From: Antedon mediterranea
Taxonomy: Eukaryota > Echinodermata > Crinoidea > Comatulida > Antedonidae
NCBI RefSeq assembly: GCF_964355755.1
Contig: NC_092672.1
Location: 30,376,501 to 30,440,500, forward strand
DNA length: 64,000 bases
Reading direction: 5' to 3'
Shown here: piece by piece, positions 1-12,167 of the stretch
Layout of the letters: the number at the start of each line of letters is the position of its first letter
How positions within the stretch are numbered: position 1 is the stretch's first letter
Program-made: the position numbers and the translations under genes
The notes under the pieces: model-generated
The model's database searches: none
What the model was told of the DNA's origin: nothing
What the model saw: the letters and a program-made list of their open reading frames with translations, nothing else

Positions 1-753
1 GATAACGAAACGTCACTATTCATACTTTTTGCGTCTATTCTTTTATTTTGGTAATGTTTATGTTGTTTATGTTGGCTCTGTGATTCAGATCAACGTAACA
101 TACATTATGAATGTAAAAACAAAGAAGACGAAAATTTGTGAGAGATATTTTTATTCGTGTACGAATTTTGTCGGACTACCTTCCAGCACAAACACACAAT
201 ATCTAAAAGTGAAGCGAGGGAGAAAGATAGAATTAAGTCAAAACCTAAACTATTTTATTATACTACAAATTAACCTTAAATAGTAAGTTCATTTACATTA
301 TTTATTATTATAATTAATTATACACCCTCTAAGTAAAACTACAATGCAATGATGATAAAACGACTGAAAGTTAACAGAGAAATTAAGAATTACACAGTAA
401 TTATGAATTACACATTGCTATAAACGTTGATGTAAATTAATAGTATATTTTTCGGAATGCATAGGCCTGCTTATTTATACAAAATATATACTAATGTAGT
501 TCATATTATACAACATTATTCGCCATCACTACATAAACCTGATAATTGAAAATAAACAACTTCACAGCATTTAAATAAAATGTTTCATTATTAATTAGCG
601 ATTACTCCTTTTGTATTATAATTATTTTATTCATGAGTAATTATTTTTTATTAATAATGTTCAATATGGTTTGAATATAATTGTAGTATTTTATTTAACG
701 ATAAAAGTGTAGGCCTATGTCGTAAGCTTAATAAAGCTTTTTAATCTATATTT
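1..753. other. 3' flank of TRIM copy 1 (part of the duplicated unit)
   Basis: No gene is supported here. The stretch is AT-rich and closely resembles the DNA just downstream of the other TRIM copies (about 9000-10019, 27240-27921 and 48780-49494). Shared landmarks include a block around 510-545 and one around 100-250. It probably includes the 3' UTR of the minus-strand TRIM gene that ends at 754. A TAGGCCTA octamer at 710-717 is absent from the matching position in the paralogous flanks. Confidence 0.6.
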
Positions 754-2913
754 TTAATAATTGAATATTTTCACTGTTTTGTCTCTATTTGCCACTGCTA
801 CTCTACGTGGATTGTGGGATATGATGCATAATCCTCGAGGATCGTTGATTCCATCTTCTGCTTTATCAATCCTTTTAATAAACTTTCCACTATTACTAAA
901 TAGCTGTAGTTTGTGGTGACTTGATATTATGATATTGTCATTATCATCAACTAGTACTCCTCCTGGGCTATTCACCTTGCCATCTTCACCGCCTTCATCA
1001 ACAAGAACTTTAATAAACTTTCCTTCATTATCAAATAGTTTTAAGCAGCTTTGATTAAAGTAAAGTACAAGATTATATCCTTGTCTTGTAAGGGCGACAT
1101 CAATGATACTTACAAAAAAAGAAAAAGACGTATCATATGGTGCTATTTTCTTAATGAGTTTGCCGCTTTCAATGTTAAACATGGCTACATTCTCATCATT
1201 AGCTACATACATGATACGTGATGCTTGATCCACATGGATACCATGTGGACATGTCAACTCATCCTTACCAAATGATTTAACCACTTCACCATTCATAGTG
1301 CATATTGTGATGCATTCATTACCACGATCACTAAATGCTATATTACCAGTGTTCATTGTGAACATTCTGTTGACACGCACACCTGATAGTGTAACCTTAC
1401 CAATGTATTTACCTGATTGCTTGTATTCGCGAATGACATTGTCCCAATATGAAACAAGCAAGCAATCGTCTCCATGTTTAACTACATCACAAACACTAAG
1501 TAACCTGTCCAAGGATATTTGTATGGTTTTTAATAATCCTTCTTTCTCTACCTTAATAGTCATTGGAGACTTCTTAATTGGTTCACCATCAACTCTAACG
1601 TCAACCTTGCAAATTCCTGCACTTTTACATATACCTATCACAGTATAGTCACCATTGACATCCTCTTCTACGTCAGTGATTGTAGTTTCTCCTGTTGGTT
1701 GTGTCAATGTAGCTTTTATGTCATTTAGATGTATTTCACATTCATCAGTTTTGATTATTTTAACATTAATTGTTGGCAATGTCATACTCTCAGCTCCTCT
1801 TAATTCTAAATAGTCCGCCCTTGATTGCGTTACAATTCCAATATCCTTCTGTAATAAATTAATTTGTTGATTGTTTTTAACAAATTTAATCTCAGCATTA
1901 ACATCAGGTTTTGTTTTAGGTACTGCACTGATCCTATCACCCAGTGATGTGATGACGTCATTACCGGATAACATTGCCGTTGCTTCATTGCCCTTCCCTA
2001 GGTGGTGGAGCAAATGGATGTTTGTAGTTATGTACGATATCGTCGTTGTAACATCCTCTATTTCGGCATCAGTCGCCTTCCTTTTGATTTTGTACATAGC
2101 CTCCACCTCACTTTTTAATTTGTCTCCACTTTCTTTAATTCTTGTTACCAATTCCTTGACGTGATTATCAATTCCTCTCAAACTCTTTTCCTTCTTTTCA
2201 TCAAGTTTCTTAACACGACCAGTCATTACTTTAAGATCATCCTTTAATTTATCTGTACATTGTTTTGCCTCTCTCTCCAATCCTGCTGACGTTTGTTTAA
2301 ACGTTTTAAACGCATCTTTTATGCTGATGGTCACGTGTTTGTCTTTTCCCTCCCATTCCTTGTGATCCATGATTGAACAGTGTATACAAATGGCAACTTT
2401 GCATATATTACAAAACACAGTTAAAGGTTCATTGTGGACGGGACAGAGAGGCGGATGCATCGCATTGATTTCACTTACACTCATAGATCGAACATCTTCC
2501 ACTGAATGCAACTTGTGGTTTTTACAAGCTGGAATGTTCTTATGAGCATCACTACAAATATGACACAAATATCGTCTACACTCCTGACAGTAGGTTTTAG
2601 ATCGACCTTCCTTACCACAGATACATTTTGTCTCATCTGTATTTGAAAACTGTTCAATTGTTTCTAACAAATTATTCACAAACGTGTTTGGTAGTAATTT
2701 CTTTAAACCGCCCTCTGGAATCTGATAAGATTTGGAGCAAGTTGGACAGCTTACCTTGATAGTTTTCTTAGACCAGTTGTCAAGACAACTCAGACAGAAG
2801 CTGTGAAGACATGTTAAGGTTCTGGGTTCGTTGAGTCGATTAAAGCATATTTGGCACTCTAGCACCTTCTCATCAATATCTTCTAGAAATTTAGCCAGCT
2901 CACTGGAAGCCAT
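754..2913 (-). CDS. TRIM-NHL E3 ubiquitin ligase-like protein, copy 1 (intact)
   Basis: This is a single uninterrupted coding exon for 719 aa. Domains in order: C3HC4 RING at residues 20-59 (CQIC, CLHSFC, CPTC); first B-box-like zinc site about 97-133; second B-box about 157-193; coiled coil about 205-300; filamin/ABP280-type Ig fold about 380-460; and NHL-like beta-propeller repeats to the C-terminus. Proteins of this layout are typically RING E3 ligases whose propeller binds RNA or protein; the substrate is unknown. The ATG at 2913 is chosen because it is conserved in all copies. An in-frame ATG seven codons upstream spans a 3' splice site (TTTACAG, intron end at 2925), so it is probably intronic. 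It belongs to a seven-copy tandem array and resembles TRIM2/3/56/71-type proteins, but orthology cannot be assigned by eye. Confidence 0.93.
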   Translation of the reverse strand: MASSELAKFLEDIDEKVLECQICFNRLNEPRTLTCLHSFCLSCLDNWSKKTIKVSCPTCSKSYQIPEGGLKKLLPNTFVNNLLETIEQFSNTDETKCICGKEGRSKTYCQECRRYLCHICSDAHKNIPACKNHKLHSVEDVRSMSVSEINAMHPPLCPVHNEPLTVFCNICKVAICIHCSIMDHKEWEGKDKHVTISIKDAFKTFKQTSAGLEREAKQCTDKLKDDLKVMTGRVKKLDEKKEKSLRGIDNHVKELVTRIKESGDKLKSEVEAMYKIKRKATDAEIEDVTTTISYITTNIHLLHHLGKGNEATAMLSGNDVITSLGDRISAVPKTKPDVNAEIKFVKNNQQINLLQKDIGIVTQSRADYLELRGAESMTLPTINVKIIKTDECEIHLNDIKATLTQPTGETTITDVEEDVNGDYTVIGICKSAGICKVDVRVDGEPIKKSPMTIKVEKEGLLKTIQISLDRLLSVCDVVKHGDDCLLVSYWDNVIREYKQSGKYIGKVTLSGVRVNRMFTMNTGNIAFSDRGNECITICTMNGEVVKSFGKDELTCPHGIHVDQASRIMYVANDENVAMFNIESGKLIKKIAPYDTSFSFFVSIIDVALTRQGYNLVLYFNQSCLKLFDNEGKFIKVLVDEGGEDGKVNSPGGVLVDDNDNIIISSHHKLQLFSNSGKFIKRIDKAEDGINDPRGLCIISHNPRRVAVANRDKTVKIFNY

Positions 2914-2924
2914 ATTGGATTGAT

Positions 2925-5900
2925 CTGTAAACAATTAGTAATTTACCTTCAATATGTAAAACAGAATATTGATTCTTTTCTTTTTATTTGAATTGTGTAT
3001 ATTGTGGTAAATTCCCCATTATTACTTTAATAATACAGTGGGATAGACATTGTATATTTTAATATATTTTATTCTATTTTAATTAATTTAAGTAAAAATG
3101 CATTAAGATTCTTTCTGAGAGCTTGAATACGTCTTCAATTTTTAAAATTTATAAATACAGTTAGGAACGTGGATTTGTAAAAATATACGGTAATGAACAT
3201 TCCTAATTCGTAGTTATCACTGAAATAGTCACTAATATTATAGTGATAAATGTTCACTATTTTCGAAAAAAGGTCTGATCTTTGACAGACAGTTTGAGAA
3301 AGACACACTGGTTCTTGTTACGTTGGTGTATAGTATTTCTATTATGCCATCATGATTGGCTTGTTTGGTAAAATAATATGTAGCATTAGAAACGAATAAA
3401 CCATGATATCACACTACTAGCTACAAACGAGTATGATTTACCTCCGTCAAGGAGGTGTACAGTATGTAATCGATCGCGTGTGTTTGTTACTTGGCAAAAC
3501 TTGAAAAATTTATTTTGCCAAGTATAGTATTTACTTTGTTTGTATGTATGTTTGCACGCTAGTGCCTACAGTTTTCAAGTTAAGTCAAGTTCCAAAAAAA
3601 CCCTTGCCTCTTGGACAAAAGAAAAGGGTTATTTTTTTTATCATGTTTAATTTTAAAACATAACCTGATTTAATGTACCAGCTTTTTAATACGATTAGTT
3701 TAAAAAAAAACCTATTTCTTTTAAAATCCACCCGCTTGTTTTTCGCGTTGCTGTTCCATTGTTAGTCAAATGAGACTATTGTTAGTTGTTAATTTTTTTT
3801 TCATTCTGTGCATAGGTATATACTTACTGTCAGAACATGCCTATTGATTTTCAGGAATATTGATATATTGGTCATGTCACAAAAGCTTATCTTCCATCGA
3901 TATATTAAATAGCACACTCTGTATATTTTTATAACATGGACATATTCTTTGACATGGACCAAAATATTAGTCGACTGGCCGAGCGGTTACGCTTACTACA
4001 TGGGTTAAGGCAGGGGCGCCGCAAATCGGCACAGCTTCAACACACTCCTGATCCTCGATCATTATTCTGGTCAATCTTGATTTTAGAAAGGTCATTATTG
4101 CAATGCCGGGATTGTTTGTATTAAACATTATTTAAACAAATTATTAACCCCAGCAGGATTTTAACTATGTAAAGCTAATACATAGGCCTAAACAAATGTA
4201 TCTTTCAACATGCTCCCTATCAGTGGATATATTTTGCCAAGTAGATCACTTCTGAGTGTGCTTTCATTTTTCTGTTAGCAGGATTACTCAAAAAGTAATT
4301 ACAAGATCTTTACCAAAATGAAAATACAGGTAGACATGTGGAAGAACCACTCCATTATATTTTGTCCCAATTCCGTCGAGGTATATGTATAATCGATCAC
4401 GTGTGTTTGTCTGTTTGTTTGTTTGTTAGCAGAATTACTCAAAAAATAATTACCAAAATAGAAATACAGATAGATATGTGGTGAAGACGTACTACTCCAT
4501 TTTGGAGGCAATCCGGACCCAATCCTGGAATGCTTGTTATAGACCGCGCCATCGGGTGAAGAAAAAAAGCCACCGGAAAACACTTTTCGCTCCGACCTCT
4601 GGGAAATAAAAAGTGTTGGCCTAGATCAATCTAATAACATGTTCTATTAATATGAACAGTTTGACAAAAATATCGTATCATACGCACTTTACCTCGATTA
4701 AACTGTATCGCTAGGCCGCAATATCATGAACATCTCATCGATGTATACAGACAGAAAGCGTGGCAAAGTACAGTGTCAGTTGTACGTTGTTACGTCGCGA
4801 CAATTCAAGTCAAACCGCGTCAGTACAAGTTAAATCGCGTCATTTGAAGTAAAATGTTGATATTTACTTATCTCGATACATTATTTTTTTTATTCATTGA
4901 ATGTCACAATCAATGTAATAAAAAGCAAAATGTATTTGATTACAGTTTAAACAGAAATAAATGCTAATAAATAAATAATACTAAATAATAAGTAATATTA
5001 GATGTTAAATTAAAGGAAACAGCATGAAACATAAACAATCTTGATATAGTATATTTTGAAACATTTATTTTTTTCTTGCATTGGCTGACTTCATACAGAG
5101 GCAGATTAGTTACCATTTGGTATAAATAAAGACTAGCCATTTGACATTTACTGTATTTATGTTATACTGTACCATATTTGGTACAGTATATTAATAGTTA
5201 TTTATATATAAGTAATAGTTATATAAAGTATTTTATTCAACTGAGTAATAATTTGATGAATCAATAACATTTTGAAAAGGTCATGGGTCAACACGAGTAA
5301 AAAGGAATTGAAACTACGGACATTTAAATGTAATTTTCTCTTTATAGGTCACGTTTTTTATGTCAAACTTTGTGTTATTACTTATAAAATATTATTAAAT
5401 TAATTACTATAAAATGTTTTCTTATTACCCAAACATCGGAACGGGATTGAACGATAGGATTTTCACCCGATGGCCTATTAGCATTATTTTCAAACCTGAC
5501 AGAATGTTCAAAGGCCGGCGAGCACTAAAGAAACAAGTAAACTGAAATTGCATTTTCTCAATAACTTTGTCCAAAAAACTTCATTTGTGTACAAGAGGCA
5601 AGAGTTATAGTTTGTGATTTGTAATTTTAAAACATAATTTGATTTAACTTACAGGTGTTTTGATACGAGTAGTTTAAAAAAACAATACTTCTTTTCAAAT
5701 TCACCCGTTTGTTTTTGGCGTTGCTGTTCTAATGTTAGTCAATTGAAACTATTGTTACATAACCATTACACCAAATTCACATACACATGGTTGCAGTGAA
5801 ATTAGCCTAAATCACACACAGCAGCATTTTGTTTCTGGTGAAATCTTATATAGGAGAATGCTATAGTAGGCGGAGGTATGCACTCTCGGAGTGTCGTTCT

Positions 5901-6465
5901 AGTTGTATTAAGCTCCCGAGGCCAACATCAAAGGGACAATTATGTGCATGGCCTAGCCTTCGCTAACATTCGAATCTAGATGGAAGCAGATGATTATTTA
6001 AGTTAAAGTTAACTTAGGAACAGCACTGTACTAGGCGTGTTAACTAATGAATGTATTGCATTCGTTGAATCGTGAGAACATATCCATTAGTTGTGATCAA
6101 CGTTGAATAGGACAATGAGGCATTCGACCCATGGACAATTATTATGTACGTATATAATAAATAATATAAAATGTATTTTAACCCACTCTCCTGGGAGGGA
6201 AAGTGTTGACAAAGAGCAAGACAGTAGTAAAAGAGCCTTACCTTGTTTGTTCTTTCCTTCCAAGGTCCAAGATCCAATCTTTGCGAGGGTTAACTCACGA
6301 CTGTTTTCTACCTCATTCCCTAAGCATCAAATAAGATTTGGTTAAAAAGCACAACTAAGCTTATCTATCCTGTATTAGGGAGTTACTTGCCGTTGGATGT
6401 GCAAACAAGATTAAACAAATAAAACCTCTGAACAGAATGGCTGAAGAACTTTTATTCTAACTTAC
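2925..6465 (-). other. Predicted 5'-UTR intron of TRIM copy 1
   Basis: The acceptor TTTACAG ends at 2925, 11 nt before the ATG. The donor GTAAGTTAG begins at 6465, so the untranslated first exon ends at 6466. The same pair is found at the same relative places in the other TRIM copies, including the pseudogenes. Apart from the dispersed repeat at 3440-5892, no gene is seen inside. The first-exon start (TSS) is not determined. Confidence 0.6.
3440..5892. repeat. Dispersed repeat element in the TRIM 1 intron
   Basis: It begins with a CACCTCCGTCAAGGAGG-like end, has copies of a block containing ATCGATC(A/G)CGTGTGTTTGT and GCAGGATTACT, and ends with GCACTCTCGGAGTG then TCTAG. The same ends and inner blocks recur in the intron of TRIM copy 3 (24705-25819) at the same relative insertion point, so the insertion predates the gene duplication. 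An inner block of about 200 bp occurs twice here (about 3580-3790 and 5570-5770). No credible protein is encoded. I recognise the end motifs as a widespread invertebrate repeat but cannot name the family. Confidence 0.55.
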
Positions 6466-6660
6466 GTTTTTGTGTGTCAATTGATTAGTCTTTGATTTTG
6501 TAGACTGGCACAAATGCTCTCATATGTAAGTTGAAACAAAATGGTTCCGATATGAATTACTAATGTCCTTTGACGTTTTATTATAGCATATTGATTCGTC
6601 TATATACTGTAGTCTATTAACAGAATGTTTCCGAGCGGAAACGTTAAGAATCATATAGAC
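6466..6660 (-). promoter_or_regulatory. Untranslated first exon and promoter-proximal region of TRIM copy 1
   Basis: The exon edge at 6466 is followed on the minus strand by GTAAGTTAG. The region is nearly identical to 12945-13140 (copy 2) and recognisably similar to 26364-26560 (copy 3). It holds the 16-bp palindromic motif GTTTCCGAGCGGAAAC at 6627-6642, which is kept exactly in copy 2. No TATA box is obvious. The upper boundary is approximate. Confidence 0.45.
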
Positions 6661-7099
6661 CTACGAAAGACACCACAATGATTATAATAAAGGGTTAATC
6701 AGTTATGTTTACCCTACTCTCAAAGAGGGCTCATACTATGACTTTGTTTTTCTGTAGGTTTAATATGTTTAAAGTATTAACATAATAAACTACCACAATA
6801 AACACATATTCCAAAGAAATGACAATATCGTACTTGTTATAATTTGTAAGTATAATAACTACGATTAAATGCAGAATAATCCTCATGTACAGTAACGTGA
6901 AATCACGTTGTAGACTTGTGACGTTTTTTGATATGTATTCTCTGTTCTTGTTTGGTTATTGTATTTTTGGTATGTGGACGTAAATTATTAAACAGTGTGC
7001 ATGATTTTTGAAACTTGGTAATTTTTCGGAAAACTGAAATGCATTTTGTGTCATCGTTTTTTGCTAAATTCAATTCAAGCATATCGCAATGATTTACGA

Positions 7100-7470
7100 C
7101 ATTACTACCATCGGCCTATACAATCAACCATTTCAAGTTTGTATGCAAATAGATTTATTTCATAAAGACTATGACGTCAACAGGAAACTTTATTGTATTC
7201 TGACAGTCGGTCCTTTTCGATGTGTTTCAGTATAAACCCACTTATTTTTGAATTATTTAAAACACATTTTGTCTTTCCAAATGTGCTGTGGTGCCTAATG
7301 ATATTTAAAATATTTGTTATTTGTTCTTCAAAGTCAGAGTGGTAGGTAGGGAGTAACGGTGTAGCTTTCTCATTCTTATTCAGTATTACATTAGTAGCAG
7401 AGTCTCATTCCGATGATAAAAACGATGTAGCTTCTTCATTATCATGGCTCGCTTGACTATCGTCTGCTAA
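7100..7470 (-). pseudogene. Decayed fragment of a KY-like gene (relic A)
   Basis: The sequence aligns by eye to the last coding exon of the KY-like gene around 41430-41830. Shared blocks include CCATCGGCCTATA, CGATGTGTTTCAG followed by TATAAACC, and GGAGTAACGGTGTAGCTTTC with the following TTATTCAGTAT. It is broken by many small indels and stops and has no usable frame. It sits upstream of TRIM copy 1 in the array and matches relic B (13590-14030) more closely than the intact gene. Confidence 0.7.
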
Positions 7471-7509
7471 CCTTAATGGTGCTAACGTAACAGTAATGTT
7501 TCTGTCTGT

Positions 7510-7860
7510 ATTCTTTATTATTAATATTGTTTGTTATAATCTGTAATATTGTTTGAAATAATCTTGTTTACGAACCTCAGATTAATCGATTATTAACGAG
7601 TATCTCCATTTTTAACATTTAAATCATTTATATTACGACATACTTTGGTCATACTAATAACTGTTTATAAAAAGTTACCTAATGATGTACACTTAACTCC
7701 ATGGTGATTTGTTTTGCTCTCACCTCTGCCTTGTCTATTTCCTGCTATTATTCAAAATAATTAAATATAATAAAAATAATCCATTAAGCACTTGTACTGT
7801 GGTTATACTATTGTTTGGCTGGGTGCTTTTTTGTAGTTTGAATCTAGTTAACATAATACA
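7510..7860. repeat. Segmental duplication shared with 53540-53860
   Basis: About 310 bp run in parallel with 53540-53860 at high similarity, for example ATTTTTAACATTTAAATCAT, then TGGTCATACTAATAACTG and CCATTAAGCACTTGTAC. It marks the distal boundary of the duplicated TRIM-KY unit. No gene is seen in it. Confidence 0.7.
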
Positions 7861-7919
7861 TAAAAACACATAATTATGCGGACACTTGACTTCTTCGTTT
7901 GCTTCATGTTTACTGTATA

Positions 7920-10019
7920 AAATATCTGGTGATACCTTAATGAATCATTTAACAATAACAACCACATCAATTATCTCAATATTCGGAAGTTTCTATAAAT
8001 ATTCTTTCAAATATTCAGAATGCACAATTTTTCGAATTGTTTACTGCGCGTTTACAAGAGCCTAATCTCCTTACCTAACAATGGTACCGATTTCTCTTAT
8101 TGTACGGAAGAAATCCGATAATATATGTATTGGTTGTTCTATTCATGTCACCGGGGAGTTTTAAATCCCATTCCTCCATTATTCATCAACATGTTTGTAT
8201 TTATTTAAATCAATTGGATCACCGTTCAATGTATGTAAACAAATTAACTGGACTTAAGAACAAATAAAAAAGAAAAGTTAGTTTTACATCCCTTTTTTAT
8301 CTATTATTGTGGAGCCGAAATAATGTTATTTTTAGTTATTTTTTCATAAATAAAAAACCGTGTTTATTCGAGTAAACAACCCGCTTTGAATAAACGCCTT
8401 CCTCGAATAAACTCCGCCATAGAACAGCTCCTTGGGCCTTTATTTATTTCCTCGAATAAACAACCCGTCACATGCATACTATATACATTTCTATTTGTAA
8501 CACTTCATTGATTGACATTTTGATACCATTTTTACTGTATATTATCACTTTTTGATATTAAATGTGTTACCATATTACAACCAAAAAAATAAATGCATCC
8601 CCCGAATAAACGAAAACGAGCGTTTATTCGAATAATCGTTCAAATTATTGTATGATCTCGAGTGTGTTCCGAGGTATGTAAACGTTAATTAAACATTTTT
8701 TACCGTATATAAAATAATCGGGAATAAAACTGGAATAATCGTGTATTCAATGCCATGACCGTGATCTTTAAGTGTTCCAATGTGTGTAAACGTTAAATGA
8801 ACATTTTAAACTAACCGTAATGCAAATATTTTTTTTTTTTTGGCCTAACGTTTACTATGTAACATAAAGAAAGAATTATAATCTTAAGTAATCTTAACAA
8901 ATTATTATAATGTAGGCTACTGAAACATCTAAATAATGTTTACATTGTTGATGTACTTTTATATAAACATTGTGATTCGGATCAACGTAAAATATACATA
9001 TAATATGAATGACGACAATTTATGAGAGAGATTTTATTTTTGTATGAAAACCAACACACAGTATCTAAAACTGAAGTAATGGAGAAAATTAAGTGAAAAC
9101 CTGACCTATTTTATTTTTTTTCTCTTTTGTGGCGTTAACCACTAATTTTATTCATTTCATTTTCAAATGATCAATAAAATGATTTTATACATCTTCCTAA
9201 TTTATATTATTCTAAAGTTGTTTTTACCAATTATTTTCTTATATTTTCTCCTATTTTTTTATACGATTTGATAAAAAATAATTCGATCACTATAGTATGT
9301 TCGTAAAAGTTCTATATAGTTATATGTCTCGCATTATCCATCTTTTTTCATAATTTTCATTTATTTTGCTACTTGCTCTACATCTAAAACTTAAATATTT
9401 AAATGTACTAAAAAAAACAGTTTCTATTTCAATGTATCTTAATTATTTTTCACAGTTTCCTTGTTTTATATTTATCCCTATTTTATTGTACCCACAAATT
9501 AACCTTAAATAGTAAGTTCATTTAAATAATGTATTATCAATTAATGATAGGTCCTTATTCCTAATAAAAAAATAAAATAAAACTACAATGCAATGATGAT
9601 AAATGACGGGAAGGTACCTAAAGTAATTATGAATTACAAAGTAATTATGAATTACACAGTAATTATGAATTACACATTGCTATAAACGTTAATGTATTTT
9701 AATAGTATATTTTTACAGAATGCATAGGCCTTTTTATTTATAAAACATATATACTAATGCAGTTAATATTATACAGCATTATTCGCCATCACTGCATAAA
9801 CCTGATAATTGAATATAAACAGTTTCACAGCATTCAAATAAAATTTTGTATTATTAAATAGCGATTACGCCTTTTTTCTATATTTATTTTGTTCACACGT
9901 TATTCTTTTTTATTAATAATTGATAATGTTCACTATGATTTGAATATGATTTTAGTGTTTTAATTAACCATAAAAGTGTATGTCGTAAGCTTACTGAAGC
10001 GTAGCTTATTAATCATTAT
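7920..10019. repeat. 3' flank of TRIM copy 2, part of the duplicated unit
   Basis: The stretch 7920-9020 parallels 48120-48840, and part of it parallels 30350-30500. The stretch 9480-10019 parallels the 3' flanks of copies 1, 4 and 6. Within it, 8350-8640 is rich in TTTATTCGA/TCGAATAAA inverted pairs, which suggests an old foldback insertion; this also occurs at 48540-48670. About 9110-9480 is AT-rich and specific to this copy. No gene is supported. Confidence 0.6.
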
Positions 10020-12156
10020 TTAATAATTGAATATTTTCACTGTTTTGTCTCCATTTACCACTGCTACTCTACGTGGATTGTGTGATATGATGCATAATCC
10101 ATATGTAATGCTGATTCCATCTTCTTTTTTATCAATTCTTTTAATAAACTTTCCACTTTTACTAAAAAGCTGTAGTTTGTGGTCACTTGATATTATGATG
10201 TTGTCATTATCATCAACTACTACTCTTTTTGGGTACATCACCTTACCATCTTCATCGCCCTCATCGACAAGAACTTTAATACCTTCATTATCAAATAGTT
10301 TTAAGCAGCTTTGGTCACAGTAAAGTATAAGAATATATCCTTGTATGTGAGATCAATGATATTTACATATTGAAAGCCAGTAGTATCACATATTCTCTTA
10401 ATTAGTTTGCCACTTTCAATGTTAAACATGGCTACACATCCATATTTAGCTACATACATTACACGTGATGCTTCATCCACATGAATACCATGATGATTTG
10501 TCAACTGTCCCTTACCAAATGATTTAACCACCTTACCATTCATAGTGCATAATGTGATGCATTTATTTCCACGATCACTGAATGCTATGTTACCATTGTT
10601 CATTAACAACATTCTGTAGACACTCACACCTTCTGATAGTGTAACCTTACCGATGTATTTACCTGTTTGCTTATATTTGTAAACACCATTGTCCAAACAT
10701 GAAACAAGCAAGCAATCGTCTCCATATTTAACTACATCATAAACATCTTTATCTATTTTGATATTGTTTAATAATCCTTTTTTCTCTACCATAATAGTCA
10801 TTGGTGACTTCTTAATATGTTCACCATTAACTCTAACATCAACCTTGCAAATCCATGCACTTGTACATATACCTATCACAGTATAGTCACCATTGTCATC
10901 TTCTTTTACTTCAGTGATGATAGTTTCTCCCGTTGGTTGTGTCAATGTAGCTTTTAAGTCATTTGCATGTATTTCACATTCGTCAGTTTTATTATTTTAA
11001 CAGGAATTGGTTGACCAGTTGTCATACTCTCAGCTCCTCTCAATTCCAAACAGTCTGCTGCCCTCAACGTTGTAATCATTCAAATGTCATTCTGAAATGA
11101 AGCCATTTTTTGATGGTTTCTCACAAAGTTAATCTCAGCATTAAAATCATGTTTTGTTTTAGGTACTGCCTTGATTCTATCATCCAGTGCTGTGATGACG
11201 TCATTACCGGATAACATTGCCGTTGCTTCATTGCCCTTCCCTAGGTGGTGGAGCAAATTGATATTTGTATTTATATACGATATCGTCTTTGTCACATCCT
11301 CTATATCGGCATCAGTTGTCTTCCTCTTGATTTTGTATATTGCCTCCACCTCACTTTTTAATTTGTCCTCACTTTCTTTTATTCTTGTTACCAATTCCAT
11401 CACGTGATTTTCAATTCCTCTCAAACTCTTTTCTCTGTTTTCATCTAGTTTCTTAACACAATCAGTCATTACTTTAAGATCATCCTTTAATTTAGCTGTA
11501 CATCTTTTTGCCTCTCTTTCCAATCCTGCTGACGTCTGTTTAAACGTTTTAAACACATCTTTTATGCTGATGGTCAAGTGTTTGTCTTTTCCTTCCCATT
11601 CCTTGTGATCCATGATCGAACAGTGTATACAAATGGCAACATTGCATATTTTACAAAACACAGTTAAAGGTTCATTGTGGACAGAACACAGAGGCGGGTG
11701 CATGGCATTGATTTCATTTACACTCATAGATCGAACATCTTCCACTGAATGCAACTTGTGGTTTTTACAAGCTGGAATATTCTTATGAGCATCATTACAA
11801 ATGTGACACAAATATCTTCTGCACTCCCGACAGTAGGTTTTAGATCGACCTTCCTTACCACAAATATATTTTGTCTCATCTGTATTTGAAAACTGTTAAA
11901 CTGTTTCTAACAAATTATTTAGAAACGTGTTTGGTGGTAATTTCCTTAGACCGCCCTCTGGAATCTGATAAGATTTTGAGCAAGTTGGACAGCTTACTTT
12001 GTTAGTTTTCTTCAACCAGTTGTCAAGACAACGCAGACAAAAGCTGTGAAGACATGTTAAGGTTCTGGGTTCGTTGAGTCGATTAAAGCATATTTGGCAC
12101 TCTAGAACCTTCTCATCAATATCTTCTAGAAATTTAGCCAGGTCACTGGTAGCCAT
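10020..12156 (-). pseudogene. TRIM-NHL pseudogene, copy 2
   Basis: It is full-length in layout (RING, B-boxes, coiled coil, filamin, NHL) but disabled several times. Seen against the paralogues: GAA to TAA nonsense between RING and B-box 1 (near 11897); a Cys-to-Tyr change in the first B-box (CICGKEG becomes YICGKEG); GGA to TGA after the coiled coil (near 11080); a 1-nt deletion near 10990 in the filamin part; and a deletion of about 7 nt near 10345 in the propeller. The ATG at 12156 and the splice acceptor (TTCATAG, ending at 12168) are still present. It is a relic of an originally functional gene. Confidence 0.93.
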
Positions 12157-12167
12157 ATTGGATAGAT

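Noticed and set aside
29-283. Small open frame (MNVKTKKTKICERYFYSCTN...) repeated in TRIM 3' flanks (also 48838-49032)
   Set aside because: Open in two flanks but broken by frame shifts or large changes in the flanks at about 9005 and 27237; better explained as duplicated non-coding 3' sequence.
2914-2934. Upstream in-frame ATG extending TRIM copy 1 by seven residues (and copy 3 likewise)
   Set aside because: The extension spans the conserved splice acceptor and is absent in copies 5 and 6.
3969-4010. tRNA-like A-box (CTGGCCGAGCGGTTACGC)
   Set aside because: No matching B-box or acceptor stem could be folded nearby; at most a degenerate SINE remnant.
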